From the NCBI RefSeq assembly GCF_030272615.1, contig NC_081415.1, positions 418,329,757 through 418,393,756 of the forward strand: a stretch of 64,000 nucleotides of DNA, given 5' to 3'. This DNA comes from Cryptomeria japonica (Eukaryota; Streptophyta; Pinopsida; Cupressales; Cupressaceae). The translations under genes and the position numbers were made by a program. How positions within the stretch are numbered: position 1 is the stretch's first letter; each line of letters starts with the position of its first letter. Positions 11,390-23,425 of this stretch are shown here, piece by piece. The notes beneath the pieces were generated by a model. That model had not been told where the DNA came from and made no database searches. It saw only the letters and a list, made by a program, of their open reading frames with translations.

Positions 11390-11833
11390 CATAAGTAGAA
11401 TGAATCTAAATGGTCCATCTTTCTCCGGTCTATGTTTCAATTGCAATAAGTATGGACATAAATCAAGTGAATGCGGAAGTATGACAAATAACTCTTTCAA
11501 TAGAGGGAATGTTAGGTGTTTTGCATGTAATAGGTTTGGTCACATTGCTAATCAATGCAGATCAAGAGGAAATCAAGTGAATTATAGGTTTGATAGAGAA
11601 ATGTTGTGTGCTACAATTGCAACAATTCCGGTCAGATTGCAAGATTTTGTGTGGATAGGAAGGGTCTGGCAGACAAAAATAAAAGTGTGCAAAAAGACGA
11701 TAAAGGAAAAGGGAAATTAGATGCGGATAAGATCAGGAAGCAAATGAACACGACATGGGTGAAGAAGAGTGATATTGATGCAGGGAATGGGTCTACACCT
11801 AAATCTGGTGCTGGAAATTCCTCCGAGAATTAA
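11390..11833 (+). pseudogene. Duo1 ORF1, second part: zinc knuckles
   Basis: This continues the ORF cut by CopG. Zinc knuckles of the CX2CX4HX4C type follow in order: [14 protein letters not shown] (near 11433) and [14 protein letters not shown] (near 11520). After a frameshift there is [14 protein letters not shown] (near 11609), in which the His is Gln. A K-rich segment and a conserved end SGAGNSSEN* (Duo2: SGAGSSFGN*) close the protein. Together with the knuckle at 6276-6318 this makes four knuckles, as in Duo2, so this is a nucleocapsid-like protein. Confidence 0.82.
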
Positions 11834-12262
11834 TTTAAGGCCTCTGGCCTAGGGAGATTTTTCAAGAAAATCTTATTCCCCCTTCCGACAAATTGGTGCA
11901 TGAATAAGACACGATTGTCAAAACATGGTGTGGTCCACTGTAGACAATTTGGAATGATCTTCAGAAGAATTTGTGTTGATGTCATAGATCCGCAAAGAAA
12001 TCCTTGAGAAACTGTGGGTGGAACAAGGGTATCTAGAAGGTTTAGGGAAGAGCATTTATTACACTAAAAAGTTAGGTGTGCGGATGATAAAAGGTAACTT
12101 AGCTTTCTCATTTGTCACTTTGCATTCAAAGAGAAAGAAGTTAAGAGCACTCTACAAGAAGATTTCCCAGAGATTAATGTTGCAAGAAGATTTCCGTAGC
12201 AAACCCTAATCCAGCAAAAAAGGTATTAATTTGCGAAGCTTTTCAAATTGAATTTTTAAAAA
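11834..12262 (+). other. Duo1 spacer between ORF1 and ORF2
   Basis: About 430 bp without convincing coding sequence. Duo2 has a spacer of about 400 bp at the same place, and both begin with a segment encoding or resembling a G-rich run soon after the ORF1 stop. The short ORF at 12018-12209 has no counterpart that could be recognised. Confidence 0.5.
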
Positions 12263-15200
12263 ATGGCTACTCCAATGGTTGTTGATATCACTAAAAGGCC
12301 CCACCCTAGGTTTAAGAAACATCCTTTCAAATTTGTTGAGGTAGATCTCCTAGGTGCTTTTTTATTTGTTTTGTATGGAGTTCTCCATGTCAAAGACGTT
12401 TGGGCTTATATTCACGCAAATCTCGAGGAGCTAGGGAGCTCACAACTGTTGAATCTGTACTCCAATCAGCTATTAGGAGACAATTATAGGCTTAAGCCAG
12501 AATTTAAGGTTTTGGAGGAGAAGAACTTCGTCCAAGTTATCAAGTTCCGGTTGTTTGAGGAAAACAAATGGGTTGAGTATGTGTTGAGCAGAATTCATGC
12601 TGAATTCATGTGGTTGAGCAAACCGTTCATTATCACCAAGGACACAATCAAGATTGTAACAGGTTTGAGCTCATCTAGAGGGCTGCCCATGTTGAAATCC
12701 ATAAAGAATCGACTCGTTACTGAAGCAACCAAATCAAAGTTTGACAATAGGGCAATGGCAATTGATGACATTATTGAACCAAATGTTAAGTTTGCCTCTA
12801 TGGTGATTGGATATAAGATTTACCATTCCAATCGAGAGGATTTAGCCTCTTATATGGCCATGTATGCTGCATAATGATCAAAGAAAACTCTGAATATGAC
12901 CTACATGAGCTGTTGCGGAGTCAGCTAATGGAGAATTTGGCCAAGATAAAGAAGGATAATAAGAACACCTTCAAGTTTAGCACCTTGATCTTGTGCTTGT
13001 CCTTTTACTTCATGAATGAGGTTCTGGGAGTTGGAAATGTTTAATGGACAAATGACAAGCTAGTGGCTGCTCAGATCAAAGAACATTTATATAGCATCGA
13101 TGACAACAAGGCTCAAAGAACTACTCTTTGGGGATACTTAAAAAATTTCTAGGGTATAATGCAGGCTAGGGAAAGGATCCCTAAGTCCATTGTTGAAAAG
13201 TATAAGGACTCCATCTACTCTATGGTAGACATAAATCAGTGCTTAGTAGAGGTCGTGGAACCAAGAATGGTTTGGATCATGCCTACGAGGTATGAAGTTG
13301 ATGCATAGATACTAGAGATGTATGCTTAACATCTTGTTGAGTAAGCCATTTGATACTTCAGAGGAGAGATTTGGTACCTAAATGCAAAGAAAGACTTGTA
13401 GTTGCATTCTCAGTTCAAGAGATCAGAAATAGTAAGGAAGGTAAGAAAACATGTAGAGGAATATGTAGAGAGCATTGACATTCCGACAAAATCAGTCAGG
13501 GAAGCTAGGAAGAAAGCAAAGCAAGTTGTAGAGGAGAAACCAGTCAAAGTTGAAACAACTAGTCCAAAATTCTTCTCCACCAAATCAAGACAAACCGGAA
13601 GCTCTACACCCTCCTCCGGTTCTCCTAAGCCATCCAGCACTGAAAAATCACAAGCTAAATCATTCAACAAAGAAGGAAAGAGAAAGAAAGCTAAGAGAAC
13701 AAGGGTGTATGCCACTGTTAAGGATGATGAGCAGATAGATGAAGCTATGGAGAAGATCAAGACCAAGGGCACAAAAGAAAAAAGCATCAAGAGTTTGTAA
13801 GGACAAGCCCTCCAAAGAAGAAAAAGTAAGAAAATGAAGTTAGATTCAGACAAACCTGGTATGTCAGTCAATGATGTTGAAAAAGCTATAACTGTGCAAG
13901 GTAATTTGAAACCTCTTTTAGAATTTTATTATAAGTTTGATGATGTCGGTAAGAGGATACTTGAAGAAGCCATTGTTAAGTATTTGAATACATTCAATAG
14001 GGATCTTATTGAAATAATGTCTGATATGCCTCAAAATCTATTTGACCTTTTAGAAATGAGAAGAGTTAATGCTAAGGCCGAGGATGAAAGAGTAAGAGAG
14101 CATGTGTTGACCAGTCTATGCATTATGATATCTGTAGAGGAAATGAACGAAATAGTCAAAGAAGCTAAAAAGGAGTTTAGGAGCAAAACCAAAATAAATA
14201 AGCTAATGATTGGGCAAACTGAGGAAGTTGTTAAAGAAACAAAGAAGATCTCGAAGTCAGCTTTGGATAAGAATAAATTATATGTTGTCACAGAAGAAGC
14301 CCATGGTGATAATGATTCATCTGTTCCAGATGTACAAGAATTGCACTTAAAAGTTGAACAAGTTGAAGTGGATGTTTCTCCTGTTCTAGAAGAAAGAGTT
14401 GAATAAAGGTGGTGAAGAATCAATGAAAGCAGATAAAGTTGAGGATACTCAGAATCCTCTAGATCAATCAAATATAAATACAACAAAGACATCTGCGGAG
14501 ACTGAGGCTCCAACAAAAGAAGAAGCAGAGAAGGTGATAGAAGAGAAGAAGACTGAGACCAAAGAATTGTCATTGAAGAAAGAGACACTGTGGGGGCAGT
14601 GAAGGATTTTTTGGAGGAGGTCAAATAGGAATTAGATGATCTTGATTTGATTCAAGGGCCTATCAATTTGGCCACTTTTTCTCCAATTTAGAAGTTGAAG
14701 TTAGCATCATTTGCTCAGGCTAAGGCAAGATAAGAGATTTTGAAATCTTGTATAGAATACAGTGAGTTGCTTAGTCTTGCATCCGGTGTCTTGGAGAAGA
14801 TAATGCCCACATTTGTCAAAGACACATTTGATTCTCCCTTCGGTCAACTGAAGAGCTTAATTAATTTTGTAAGTACTCATTTTGATTCATCTGAGAAGTC
14901 AACAGTAATAAAGGTTTAGAATGAGTTTGATGATAAAAGATTCTATGAATTAAAGAAAATGATTGAGAATGATAGGAGGTTGCTAGATAGTTGTGTGAAA
15001 AGCATTCATAATGCCTTATCTGAAGCTGGTGTGGTATATAAATTTTGTTTATCTTATTCCAAATTGGTTGAAGATATTGAGAAAAAGATAAAGGATATTG
15101 AGTAACAGTTGGCATGTGATACTCAATCATTTGATCCCTTGACTGTATCTGTGGACAGTCAAGAAAGTCAGGCTGTGGCTTTGCTTGACAAAATCAGGAG

Positions 15201-15519
15201 TTTGGGGCAAGAAAAAGACATAACTGTTACTAGAGTGTGTGAGCTTTAGGGTCTGATTGCTCCCAAGTTAAAAACAATGTTCAGTGCCTTAACAAAAGCT
15301 CAAGATGCCATGATCACTAGTGATCCCACAGATCTTCAAACGACAGAAATGCAGACATTTATCTTTTGTGGACAAATCTCAGTTTTTGAGGGCATAAAGA
15401 AAGTTTGGGACAATGATTTGGCACTGCTAAAGAACATTTATGCTTCAATGTATTCAAGTTCATGTAAGATTGAAATGTCTATTCGTACATATGCTATTGT
15501 ATATAGGGTTTTTTTATGA
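12263..15519 (+). pseudogene. Duo1 ORF2: unrecognised ~1,085-codon protein
   Basis: The start is MATPMVVDITKRPHPRFKKH at 12263. Frame 2 runs to 12874, then a 1-nt slip leads to frame 1 through 14406, with more stops and shifts to about 15519. Three parts are visible. First, an N-terminal domain (to about residue 330) with conserved FKKHPFK, VLSRIHAEFMWL and VKFASMVIGYKIY. Second, a Lys/Ser/Pro-rich linker (about 13400-13800). Third, a helical C-terminal part, including GKRILEEAIVKYLNTFNRDL and a K/E-rich segment with EFRSKTKINKLMI. Duo2 ORF2 aligns along the whole length, and both copies span 3,257 bp. No reverse transcriptase, protease, integrase or envelope motif was seen. A distant relation to the 'putative plant transposon protein' type of domain is conceivable but not shown. 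Confidence 0.8.
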
Positions 15520-15708
15520 ATTTTTGGTATGTGGATCCCTGTCTTTTCCATCGATGTCAAAGGGGGAGTGTAGAGTAGTGAAAAATGAAATATCTATCAC
15601 AGGTGGAGATTTGGAATTCTCATATGTATGTACATAAGGTCCGGGAAGCTGATTCTGACACTTATTCATTTTTCACCAAGTGTTGCCATCAATGCCAAAG
15701 GGGGAGAT
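15520..15708 (+). other. Duo1 3' untranslated region with two polypurine tracts
   Basis: AAAGGGGGAG occurs at 15559-15568, and AAAGGGGGAGAT at 15697-15708 directly before the 3' LTR. Each is preceded by an ATCRATG(T/C)CA segment. Duo2 repeats this arrangement. Confidence 0.8.
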
Positions 15709-16500
15709 TGTTGGCAAGAGACACTATACAATTGGTCAGGTGTTGTCATTGATGTCAACCAAAGTCATTTCACCTTTCCACATTGCTGCATTTTCTCATA
15801 CCGGAAGGCAAATTGTAAAACTGTCTAAGTACTGGGTTAATCGAAACAGGGCATCTAATTGTGTATGGTATTTTGGTCCGGATTTCTTTTCTGTTATACG
15901 TCTTGTGCTATGGATCTAAGGGAAGGTAGATGGATGTCCAAAACACCTTATTCCATAATTGTGTCCTTCAGTTGTGATTCGTTTGCAAGGTACAAGCTTC
16001 TTAGTACTGGGTTCTGGTTTGCTAGTAAATAACAAGCCGACTTGTGTAGTTGATCTTCGTGCGGATTCGATGGAGCGACTTTGGTGATTGGTTTTGTGAT
16101 CCAGGGAGTTTCGCCAACATTTGTGGTAATGTGTGAATGATTATTTTTGGTCTGCATAAGCATTGAAGCTTGGATTTCGTCGATTGTTCATACACATTTG
16201 AATAATGTTCTAAGTCTTCATAAGCCGACTAGCGATGGATCAAATTTCTTGTTCTGGATATACATGATTGATGTTTTTTATCATTTTGGTAATGTGAAAG
16301 GAGTTATTGATTATGCGTAGTTTCACATGTGTAGGATAGAGATTTGTACTTCGGATCATAGCAGAACATTGTACCAGAGCAGTGAGAGATGAAGTGTATG
16401 AAATCCATATATTGTGCTTAACCAACTCTGTATTTTGGCATTTATAGATGTTGTTCTTCAGTTCAATCATTTCTGTAATCTTCTGTTAATGATTCTATAG
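15709..16500 (+). repeat. 3' LTR of Duo1, first part
   Basis: It starts TGTTGGCAAGAGACAC and aligns with 3151 onward. It is cut at TATAG (16496-16500), the target duplicated by GypG, and resumes at 29095. Confidence 0.92.
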
Positions 16501-18022
16501 TGTAATGTCCACATTTTTGGAGAATAATTGATTAATTAATTAAATTAGTTAAGTTGTGCAGATAATTATTTTTTATGGAGAACTTAATTAATAATATTAA
16601 GTTAATTATTTATAAAGTTATCAAATAAATTAAAAATTAAAAGATGACTTTATATTTAATTGATTTAATAAAATGACTAATTAAATATATTATTTCATAA
16701 AGTCACTTCTAGAAGCTTCTGGATGTTGGGGTGAAAAAGTATTAAAGGAGATCAAGTTGAGCTTCAAAGCAGCCAGGAGTTGATTATTGAATTGATTGGG
16801 TTTTGTAGAACTAGGAGGTTTCTGCAGAAGAGTGTCTTTGGGAACGAAAACTCCCATAGATAGCATAACTAAGGGAGTGAAAGACCTTCTGAGGGGTTGC
16901 AGTGAGAGTGGGAGACAAATCAGTCTTCCATATTGAGCTTAATTGAGTTACTATATTCTCATTGTGGATGGGTATTCATGGTATCCTCAGATTTACAAAT
17001 TGAGTGCCCATTGTGCATTGTTTTTAAGTGAAGTAAGAAGGCGATTCCATTAGTAGATGATTGGAGGTGGAATTGAGTGAAGATTGATCAATCTGTAGGT
17101 ATGAAATAAAAAATCGTCTTCACCCTATATACCCCCGATTTTGACTATATCTCCTCTTTTGAGCATTGAAGATTCATTTTTAAAGGATACTTATTTTTGG
17201 AAGCAAAAGGCGATTCTTTGGGGGAGGTGATTGAAGGAGAAATAAGTAGAATTTGGCATCCATTTCAGATCTGTGACAGTTCGTATCAGACTGATAGGTA
17301 CCCACGATTTTGCATATAGTTGTCTACATTGGCATCAAATCCTATCAAGATGGATAACGCTACACTTAAGGGGTAAAGGTGATCATTTTTTGACAAGAAT
17401 TGGAGGCTAGCAACATTTATAACAATTATTATCATTCCTTCTTCATTGCAAAAGTGGCGACTTCTGAAGACAAGTTGATTGGCAGATTGGAGCCTTCACA
17501 ACCCACTATATTGCTTGCTTCTTCAAGGCGCTACACACCAGGTTCAGTTGACATTGTTCATTGTAATCTCAATTTGTATTCAACTGTCATTTGTCTTCAA
17601 AAAATTTGAAAATGGTCCTTGATAACAGTCAATGTGTTTGATCATATTGTTGTCATTGTAATGTCATATTTGATCATCATATGAAATAAAGAAGGAAGGA
17701 GTATTGATTTCATCTTCATAAATGATTTTCTGAGGTTGTATGATAACTGTTTGCTATAATGTCAGCTAACTGTAAGTTCATGATTTTGGGCCTAGTCTTA
17801 TATAATACGTCATAAGATAGTCGTATACACATCCTTAGTAAACTTTGAATCATTAGTAGTTGTTAATTCATGAGATATACATGTGAGATGACCCTCATAT
17901 CAGATTGAAAAATTCAGAGACACTTTGTCAGCATAACACGCAAATCTCAAAACAACATAACACGTAGTTTAGGCAATCAAATATTCCTTGTTTTCAGTCA
18001 TTTCAGTACAAGGGATATTACA
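16501..18022 (+). repeat. 5' LTR of GypG
   Basis: 1,522 bp, from TGTAATGTCC to GATATTACA. It pairs with 27517-29094 over its whole length. Small ORFs such as 17400-17609 occur in both LTRs and are probably chance. Confidence 0.93.
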
Positions 18023-18023
18023 G

Positions 18024-18035
18024 TGATATCAGAGC
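18024..18035 (+). other. primer-binding site of GypG
   Basis: TGATATCAGAGC, one base from the canonical TGGTATCAGAGC, begins two bases after the LTR end. Confidence 0.8.
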
Positions 18036-18190
18036 TAAGATCCTGCCATCCTGTGATTGAGGAGTGAAAGGGAAATAAGATACTACAACAGGGAACAACA
18101 AAGACAACAATATCACATTCCATAGGTACCTGAAGTTGAGACATTTCAGAGGCATTGAGAGAGACATAAAAAGATAAGGAAGTTCTGAAC

Positions 18191-18601
18191 ATGACCGAGG
18201 ATGATAAGGATGCTAGAATAAAACGAAAGTTCGATACCATGATTGACATGATGTCACAATTGATAGGAAAAATGGAACAAACACACTATAATCAGCAACC
18301 TGAACAAAATAAAGCAAATAATTTAGAAGAAAACAACGGTAGCCACAGTGAAGTAGAAGGAAGAGAAAGGACAATTAATCAATGTGATACTTACACTAGA
18401 GGATCAACCTCTAGACCTCTTTTTCCTATCTTCACTCCACGGGAAGAACAACCACGGGTTGCTGCCCCTGTACCTTATGCGGATGAAGCACGACAAACAT
18501 ATCTAGAGTATACTACTTTGCCTCCTGTTTTGAGAGATATGTGGTCTTTTGATCAATTCATGAACCAGAGGAGTAGGAGAAATGGCGGGAGGAATGATTA
18601 C
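18191..18601 (+). pseudogene. GypG gag, N-terminal part
   Basis: The start is MTEDDKDARIKRKFDTMIDM at 18191, an early coiled-coil-like segment, followed by a polar region and a W/F/R-rich segment ending ...GGRNDY. QLT then splits the gene inside a Tyr codon neighbourhood, duplicating ATTAC. The insertion plus duplication is 7,107 bp (a multiple of three), and the reading frame resumes at 25709. Confidence 0.8.
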
Positions 18602-20886
18602 CGTTGTCACAAAAGTTTGCACCCTTGATGACCCAAGCAACCCTAATCATCAACCTGTGAAAAATTGAATCAACTTCTCAAGTGTGGGACCTTGCTAAAT
18701 GTGAGGTTGAATCTCTGAAGAAGGCCAACTTCCTTTCAATTTGATGCAAAGTGTTGGACCAACCCAACACATGATAGTCTAATCTACTGATCTAACAAGG
18801 AAAAGGGAGAAAGAGGAAAGGGATACTGAAAGAGGGGAAAGGGGGTTAACACCCAGACTGAAACTGTGATCTTCCTGCCTATAACTGCATAAAACACAAA
18901 TAAAACCACCCAAGACATGCACAAATTTCTACCCTAATTAGCCACCTAAGTGCAAGTGAAGGTTGGAATCTATGAAATGAGGAGACAAACTGGGCTCAGT
19001 TCATAGTCAACATTCACAAACTGGATCAACACAAACACCTACAACGAAGGAAAACAAACAAGAATGTATTTAGAAAATGAGGTAAGAGAAATACACACAT
19101 TATAAGAATTGAGATCAGGCAAACAAGAAAATTTCATTACTGAGGAAGCAAAGCAATTTTTTACAAGTGCAGAGAAACATGAAGAGTTCTACAAAAGAAA
19201 AAGGAGAGAATATCCTGAGAACAGGTTACAAAATTGCCTTTATAGTTCAAGCACAACTCAAAATTGAACAACTGATGGAAATCCTAACCCCACCCGAGTT
19301 AGATTACAAAAAAATGAGAGGGAAGAAGAAGATCATATCGAGGATGATTTGATGGCATGTTGAATCTGGCCTCTGAAGGCGTCCTCTGCCTCTGGAAGAG
19401 CGAAAACACTGCAAATCAGGGAAAACTCTGCATCTGAATGCGTCTGGGGTACTTGCACAGCCAAAAGTCTTCATCCGCATTGAAGAGGGCATGCGTGGCA
19501 TCTAAATTCGCCCTGTAGGGTCCAATCAGGAGTAAATGCGAGAAAATTCGGTGGTTGGAGTGAGATCAGGTCCAAAATAGGGCACCGACTGAGCAAAGAA
19601 CCTCCTCGACCATCGGGTCGACAACCACTTTGCACAGAGCATTCAAAACTCAACGACCACCACAAAATAAAATGTCCACTATCGATTTGAGAGATTTGAA
19701 CGAAGATGGACGTGCGAGATCTCTCCACATAGGCATCCAACAGGCCCAACATAAGATTAAAACATGACCATCGAATCAGGCCTTTATGAAAATCCGACGA
19801 TCGCAGATGTTTGACGTGGCACCTTGGGTCCATGCTTTTCTAGCTGTGTTTGACTGCTAAACGAACCTATATACCGCACCGGATAAGGGGGAACAACCAT
19901 CCCCTTTGCATTTGCTTTGTCTTCTTGTCTCGCGGGTCCCTTTGCGCTTCTTGTTTACCTTGCGGGATAAGCTTTCTTTGTTTATGCCTTGTTTCTCATC
20001 CTGCAGGTCTCGCATGACCTTAATTTTACCCCACGGGATAAGACTCCTTGAGTTTGCCTTTATTTCCTTATCCCACGGGAACACGCAGAATAAGGAAGTC
20101 CTTCACTGTCTCTTATCCCACGATCCTTGTTGAGCCTTCATTCCACTTCGCGGGATAAGCATTACTTGATTTGTCTTCCTTGTTTTCTTATCCTACGACA
20201 TCTCCCTTGTCTTTGTTCTACTCTGACGGATAAGGGTCTCTTTGATTTACCCTTATTTCCTTATCCCGTGGGGCCTTTGATGCCTTTATTTTACCTCGCG
20301 GGATAGGAGAGGATGACCCTCTTCTTACTTGGATCTTATCCCGCACGACCACCTTTGTGTCCCTTTTAACCCCGCGGGATAAGGAAAAAACTCCTGCCTT
20401 GGTTAATTTCTTATCCCGTGGGACACTGTTGATGTCTTTCTAACCCCGTGGGATAAGAGGAAAACCTCTTTGGCTTCGCATGCCTTATCCCATGTGACGC
20501 CATTGTGTTCTTCTTCACCCCACGGGATAAGAGGAAAACCTCCTTGCCTTTGATGTTTCTTATCTCGCGCGGTCTGCCTGTTGCCTTTGAATGCATGCAG
20601 GATAGTGGGGCCCTTCGTAGCTAAGAGAAAACCGCCATTGGCCGTGAGGAGGAAAAGGGGGAAACTGACCCGCTAACGACAGGAGCCCTCCAGCCGGTAG
20701 AACTTAAGTGAGTTGATTGGCTGACCTAGTCAACTCAAAAATAGAATTGGAGCCCAAAAAGGATGCAAGGGCAAAAAGAGACCCCTTCAAGTGTAGATTG
20801 TCAACAAAGAAAAGCGCATAACGCGCAAGTTATGTGGGATAGCTTTTCTCGGACTGGATCCTAGGTTGACAGAAAAATGGTCAACA
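18602..20886 (-). repeat. LTR of QLT (left copy; 3' LTR in the element's sense)
   Basis: 2,285 bp. It shares all segments with 23426-25703: the TTTGCACCCTTGATGACCC start, a middle of moderate GC, the GGATAAG array, and the GTTGAC...GTCAAC end. Confidence 0.92.
19860..20600. repeat. GGATAAG/CTTATCC array in the left QLT LTR
   Basis: About nine GGATAAG and nine CTTATCC-type words alternate over 740 bp, most flanked by a CG-rich tag (CGCGGGATAAG, CTTATCCCACGGG). Neighbouring opposite copies could pair as hairpins. GATAAG is the core of the plant I-box. In minus orientation the array lies in the first half of the LTR, where U3 enhancers are expected. Confidence 0.8.
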
Positions 20887-21508
20887 TTTTGGCGACTCAG
20901 AGAGTGCCCTAAGCCTGCTTAGGGTAAGACTAGATGTCTTTGGGTATCCATTGGGCACGAGTCAGGGCCTGAACAAAATGACATACTTTGCCCCTACAAC
21001 CTAGATTACATCAAAATTTTCTGCCACACTGAAAGAGAAGACTGTGCTCGAGCACTTCTTGGAAAGCATAAGAACATAAATTAAATACAATGTGCCGAAG
21101 CACTTGGAGGAAAAGAAATCCTACACTACCCTACTCTAGCCAATCAACTTGAGGTTGCTAAACAAAACCATTCACAGACTGGTTAAAATAGCTTCCCTCC
21201 CAAAACAGGGAGGGGTGATTTACATGGCTTTGGAACAAAATACAGAGCTGGAAAAGTGAAGACAAAACCATAAATAGTTGCAAGAAACCTTGCAACTTGG
21301 AAACAAAAATACATACCCCAATTTGTTGATCAGACACATTGCTGGTTTGAGATACACTTGAGACCTGGGTATGTGGCTTTGCAACTTCCTGCTTGGCCCC
21401 AATCAAAGAGAGAAATATGATTGGGCAACCCCTAAATCTGACTAAGGTTGACCTTTCCTTGTTGGCCCGCTCCTACTCAACCGCCTCCATCATCAAAATC
21501 TGATCATG
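20887..21508 (-). other. QLT internal region next to the left LTR
   Basis: On the minus strand this lies between the ORF and its 3' LTR. It has no long ORF (21158-21406 is the best and looks uninformative). A TTGTAGGGGCAAAGT segment near 20986-21000 is a weak polypurine candidate. On the plus strand TTTTGGCGACTC follows the LTR at 20887 and mimics a primer site. Confidence 0.45.
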
Positions 21509-23050
21509 CTAACCAACTTGCCCCCCTCTCAAGGGGATGAACTCAACTTTATTGAGGTTGGCACAAAAAGTGTCAATTATGTTTGAGAACATGTCGAGAT
21601 CAAGGTCAAGATCAACCTTAGCGTCTACCACATGTTCTACCTCAACCTCATCATCAAAATCAGAGAAAAGAAAATTTTCTCTCTCAATCAACTCTGATTT
21701 CTATTCTTGTTCACCTTGGACAACCACCTCATGCAAGCCATCATCTTGACTTTCCAAAAGCTCAAAGTCCTTATTTGATTTCTTTTGGACTTGCATAGGA
21801 CAAGGCAACAAAGTGTCCAAACCTAAACAAAAGGCTTCCAAGTCATCCCAAAAAGAGTCGTCTTTCAACTCCTCCTTGCTCTTAAAACACAGGGGATTGA
21901 CTTGGGCGATATTGCAGCTCTCTTGAGGGACTGAAAAAATGGGAGTGGGAGCAGAACTAATTTCTCCCAATATCCCACAACCACTAGGACTAACCTCTTC
22001 AAGTGTAGGCCCCTTCTGCAGAGAATACACCACTGGCTCAGATGAGGGAAGAGCTCCCTCATCCTCAATGAAGGAGGGGAGATGATCAAGACCGATCAAA
22101 GATTCCTCCTTGTTGCATTCTTCTTTCTTTGTGTCCAAATGCTGCAAGTTGTCTTCTATTTGCTCCCCCAGCACCTCAAGCTCCACCATGGAATCCTCCT
22201 GCAGCATCTCGAACTCCTCAATGTCATCCTCATTAGTAGTAGGTGGCTTGGTATATATGTGGGGAGGATGAGTTCCATCTACCCTCCAAACAACATGTCG
22301 ATCGTTGCAAAGGCGGATCTCAATAGGACCAGAGTATTGAGGAGCCTAAAAGATAGGCTCCTCCACATCCAAAGCTGGCATTCCCACGAAACTTGGGGAA
22401 TTGAAGTTAGAGATCTCTTGGATAGGCTTAGTGTAAGGGTGGATTTTCTCAAGGACAAGCTCCTCAAAAGATCTAGGAGGGATCCCCTGTCTGAAACTTG
22501 GGAATCTTCTTTTAGGGGGAAAAGGAGTAGAGGCCTCTGCCTGCCTAATTCTGACGTCAAGTATCACCAACTATTTTATCTCTTCCTCCCTTGCAGAAGT
22601 AAGTTGCTTTGCAAGAAAGGCCTCATGTTTTTGTTGGGATTCCAACTCTTGTTGTTGATGTAGTTGAGCTTGATAAGCAAACTCCTCTTGTTGTTGTTGT
22701 TGGTAGAAGGCCTCCTGCTGCTGCTGCTCCCATAGCTGTTGCTTGATCTCATCAAGCCGTCCTCTGTAATCCATCATGGTGTCTCTTAACCCCTGAGTTG
22801 CTTGTGACACCATAGCCTCTGCAAGGAGGCATATTTCATTCTTTCGGGATGGGCTAAGCTGATAAGAAGGCTGAGCAAGGGTGGGTGGGTGGTAAGCATT
22901 AGGGAAATACCCGCGTGCTGCTAGAGAAAAAGTATTTGGATTAAAACTAGGAGCAGTCCTAGTTTGTTCATATTGGTAGGATGGGGAGGGTTGATTGGCA
23001 TTTTCACAAAATGGAGGTGAATAAAAATTGCACCCATGATACGTGCTCAT
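21509..23050 (-). pseudogene. QLT ORF: Gln-rich, acidic protein of unknown function
   Basis: One minus frame runs from MSTYHGCNFYSPPFCENANQ (23050) to FIPLRGGQVG* (21509), about 514 codons with three internal stops (near 22571, 22346 and 21701). The N-terminal part is rich in Pro, Tyr and Asn. A Gln-rich coiled segment follows (about 22590-22740), then a middle part with PIEIRLCNDRHVVWRVDG (near 22300), and a C-terminal half rich in Glu, Asp, Leu and Ser with VDLDLDLDMF. No zinc knuckle, protease or polymerase motif was seen. The position after the primer-like site suggests a gag-like role, but the family is not recognised. Confidence 0.6.
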
Positions 23051-23402
23051 ATTGAAGCATTAAAAAGATGATCTTTGTTACATAAAATGCTATGAAAAGG
23101 ACAAAATATCTGTCCTATCAGAGAGAAAAGGGTGACATACCGAGATCACCAAAATGGCTTTGAAGTTAGGTGCTTGAAGAAAAGATGCCTCCAAAAGCAT
23201 GAAACTGAAGAACACACCAGATCTTTAGTTGGTTTGAGCGCTGGACTGCTTCACCAGTAGATTATTGTAGAGAGTCACCAGGTATGTGATTTACTGCCTC
23301 CAAAGGCTGAGTTACTGATCCACACATCAAGATCAACAAAGGTATGACCGATGACTGAGAGTTTGTACCCCAGATGGTCATCTATGAATTAAAAGTTCAA
23401 TA

Positions 23403-23421
23403 GTCCCACCGAGCGTGCCAA
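23403..23421 (-). other. possible primer-binding site of QLT (minus strand)
   Basis: Minus strand TGGCACGCTCGGTGGGAC lies four to five bases from the LTR end at 23426. It ends in TGG, as needed to pair with a tRNA CCA end. The tRNA was not identified. Confidence 0.5.
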
Positions 23422-23425
23422 AAAC

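Noticed and set aside
13410-14624. Long minus-strand ORFs opposite Duo1 ORF2 (13410-13871, 14031-14624)
   Set aside because: They are Ser/Leu/Phe-rich shadows of the Lys/Glu-rich plus-strand ORF2, which has a collinear homolog in Duo2.
20887-20910. TTTTGGCGACTC after the left QLT LTR as a plus-strand primer site
   Set aside because: It fits known plant primer sites, but plus-strand coding is absent and the minus strand has both an ORF and its own primer-like site. Orientation is therefore set to minus, with some doubt.
22082-22663. Plus-strand ORF of 193 codons in QLT
   Set aside because: It opposes a minus frame that stays open in one phase over 514 codons with only three stops and lies after a primer-like site.
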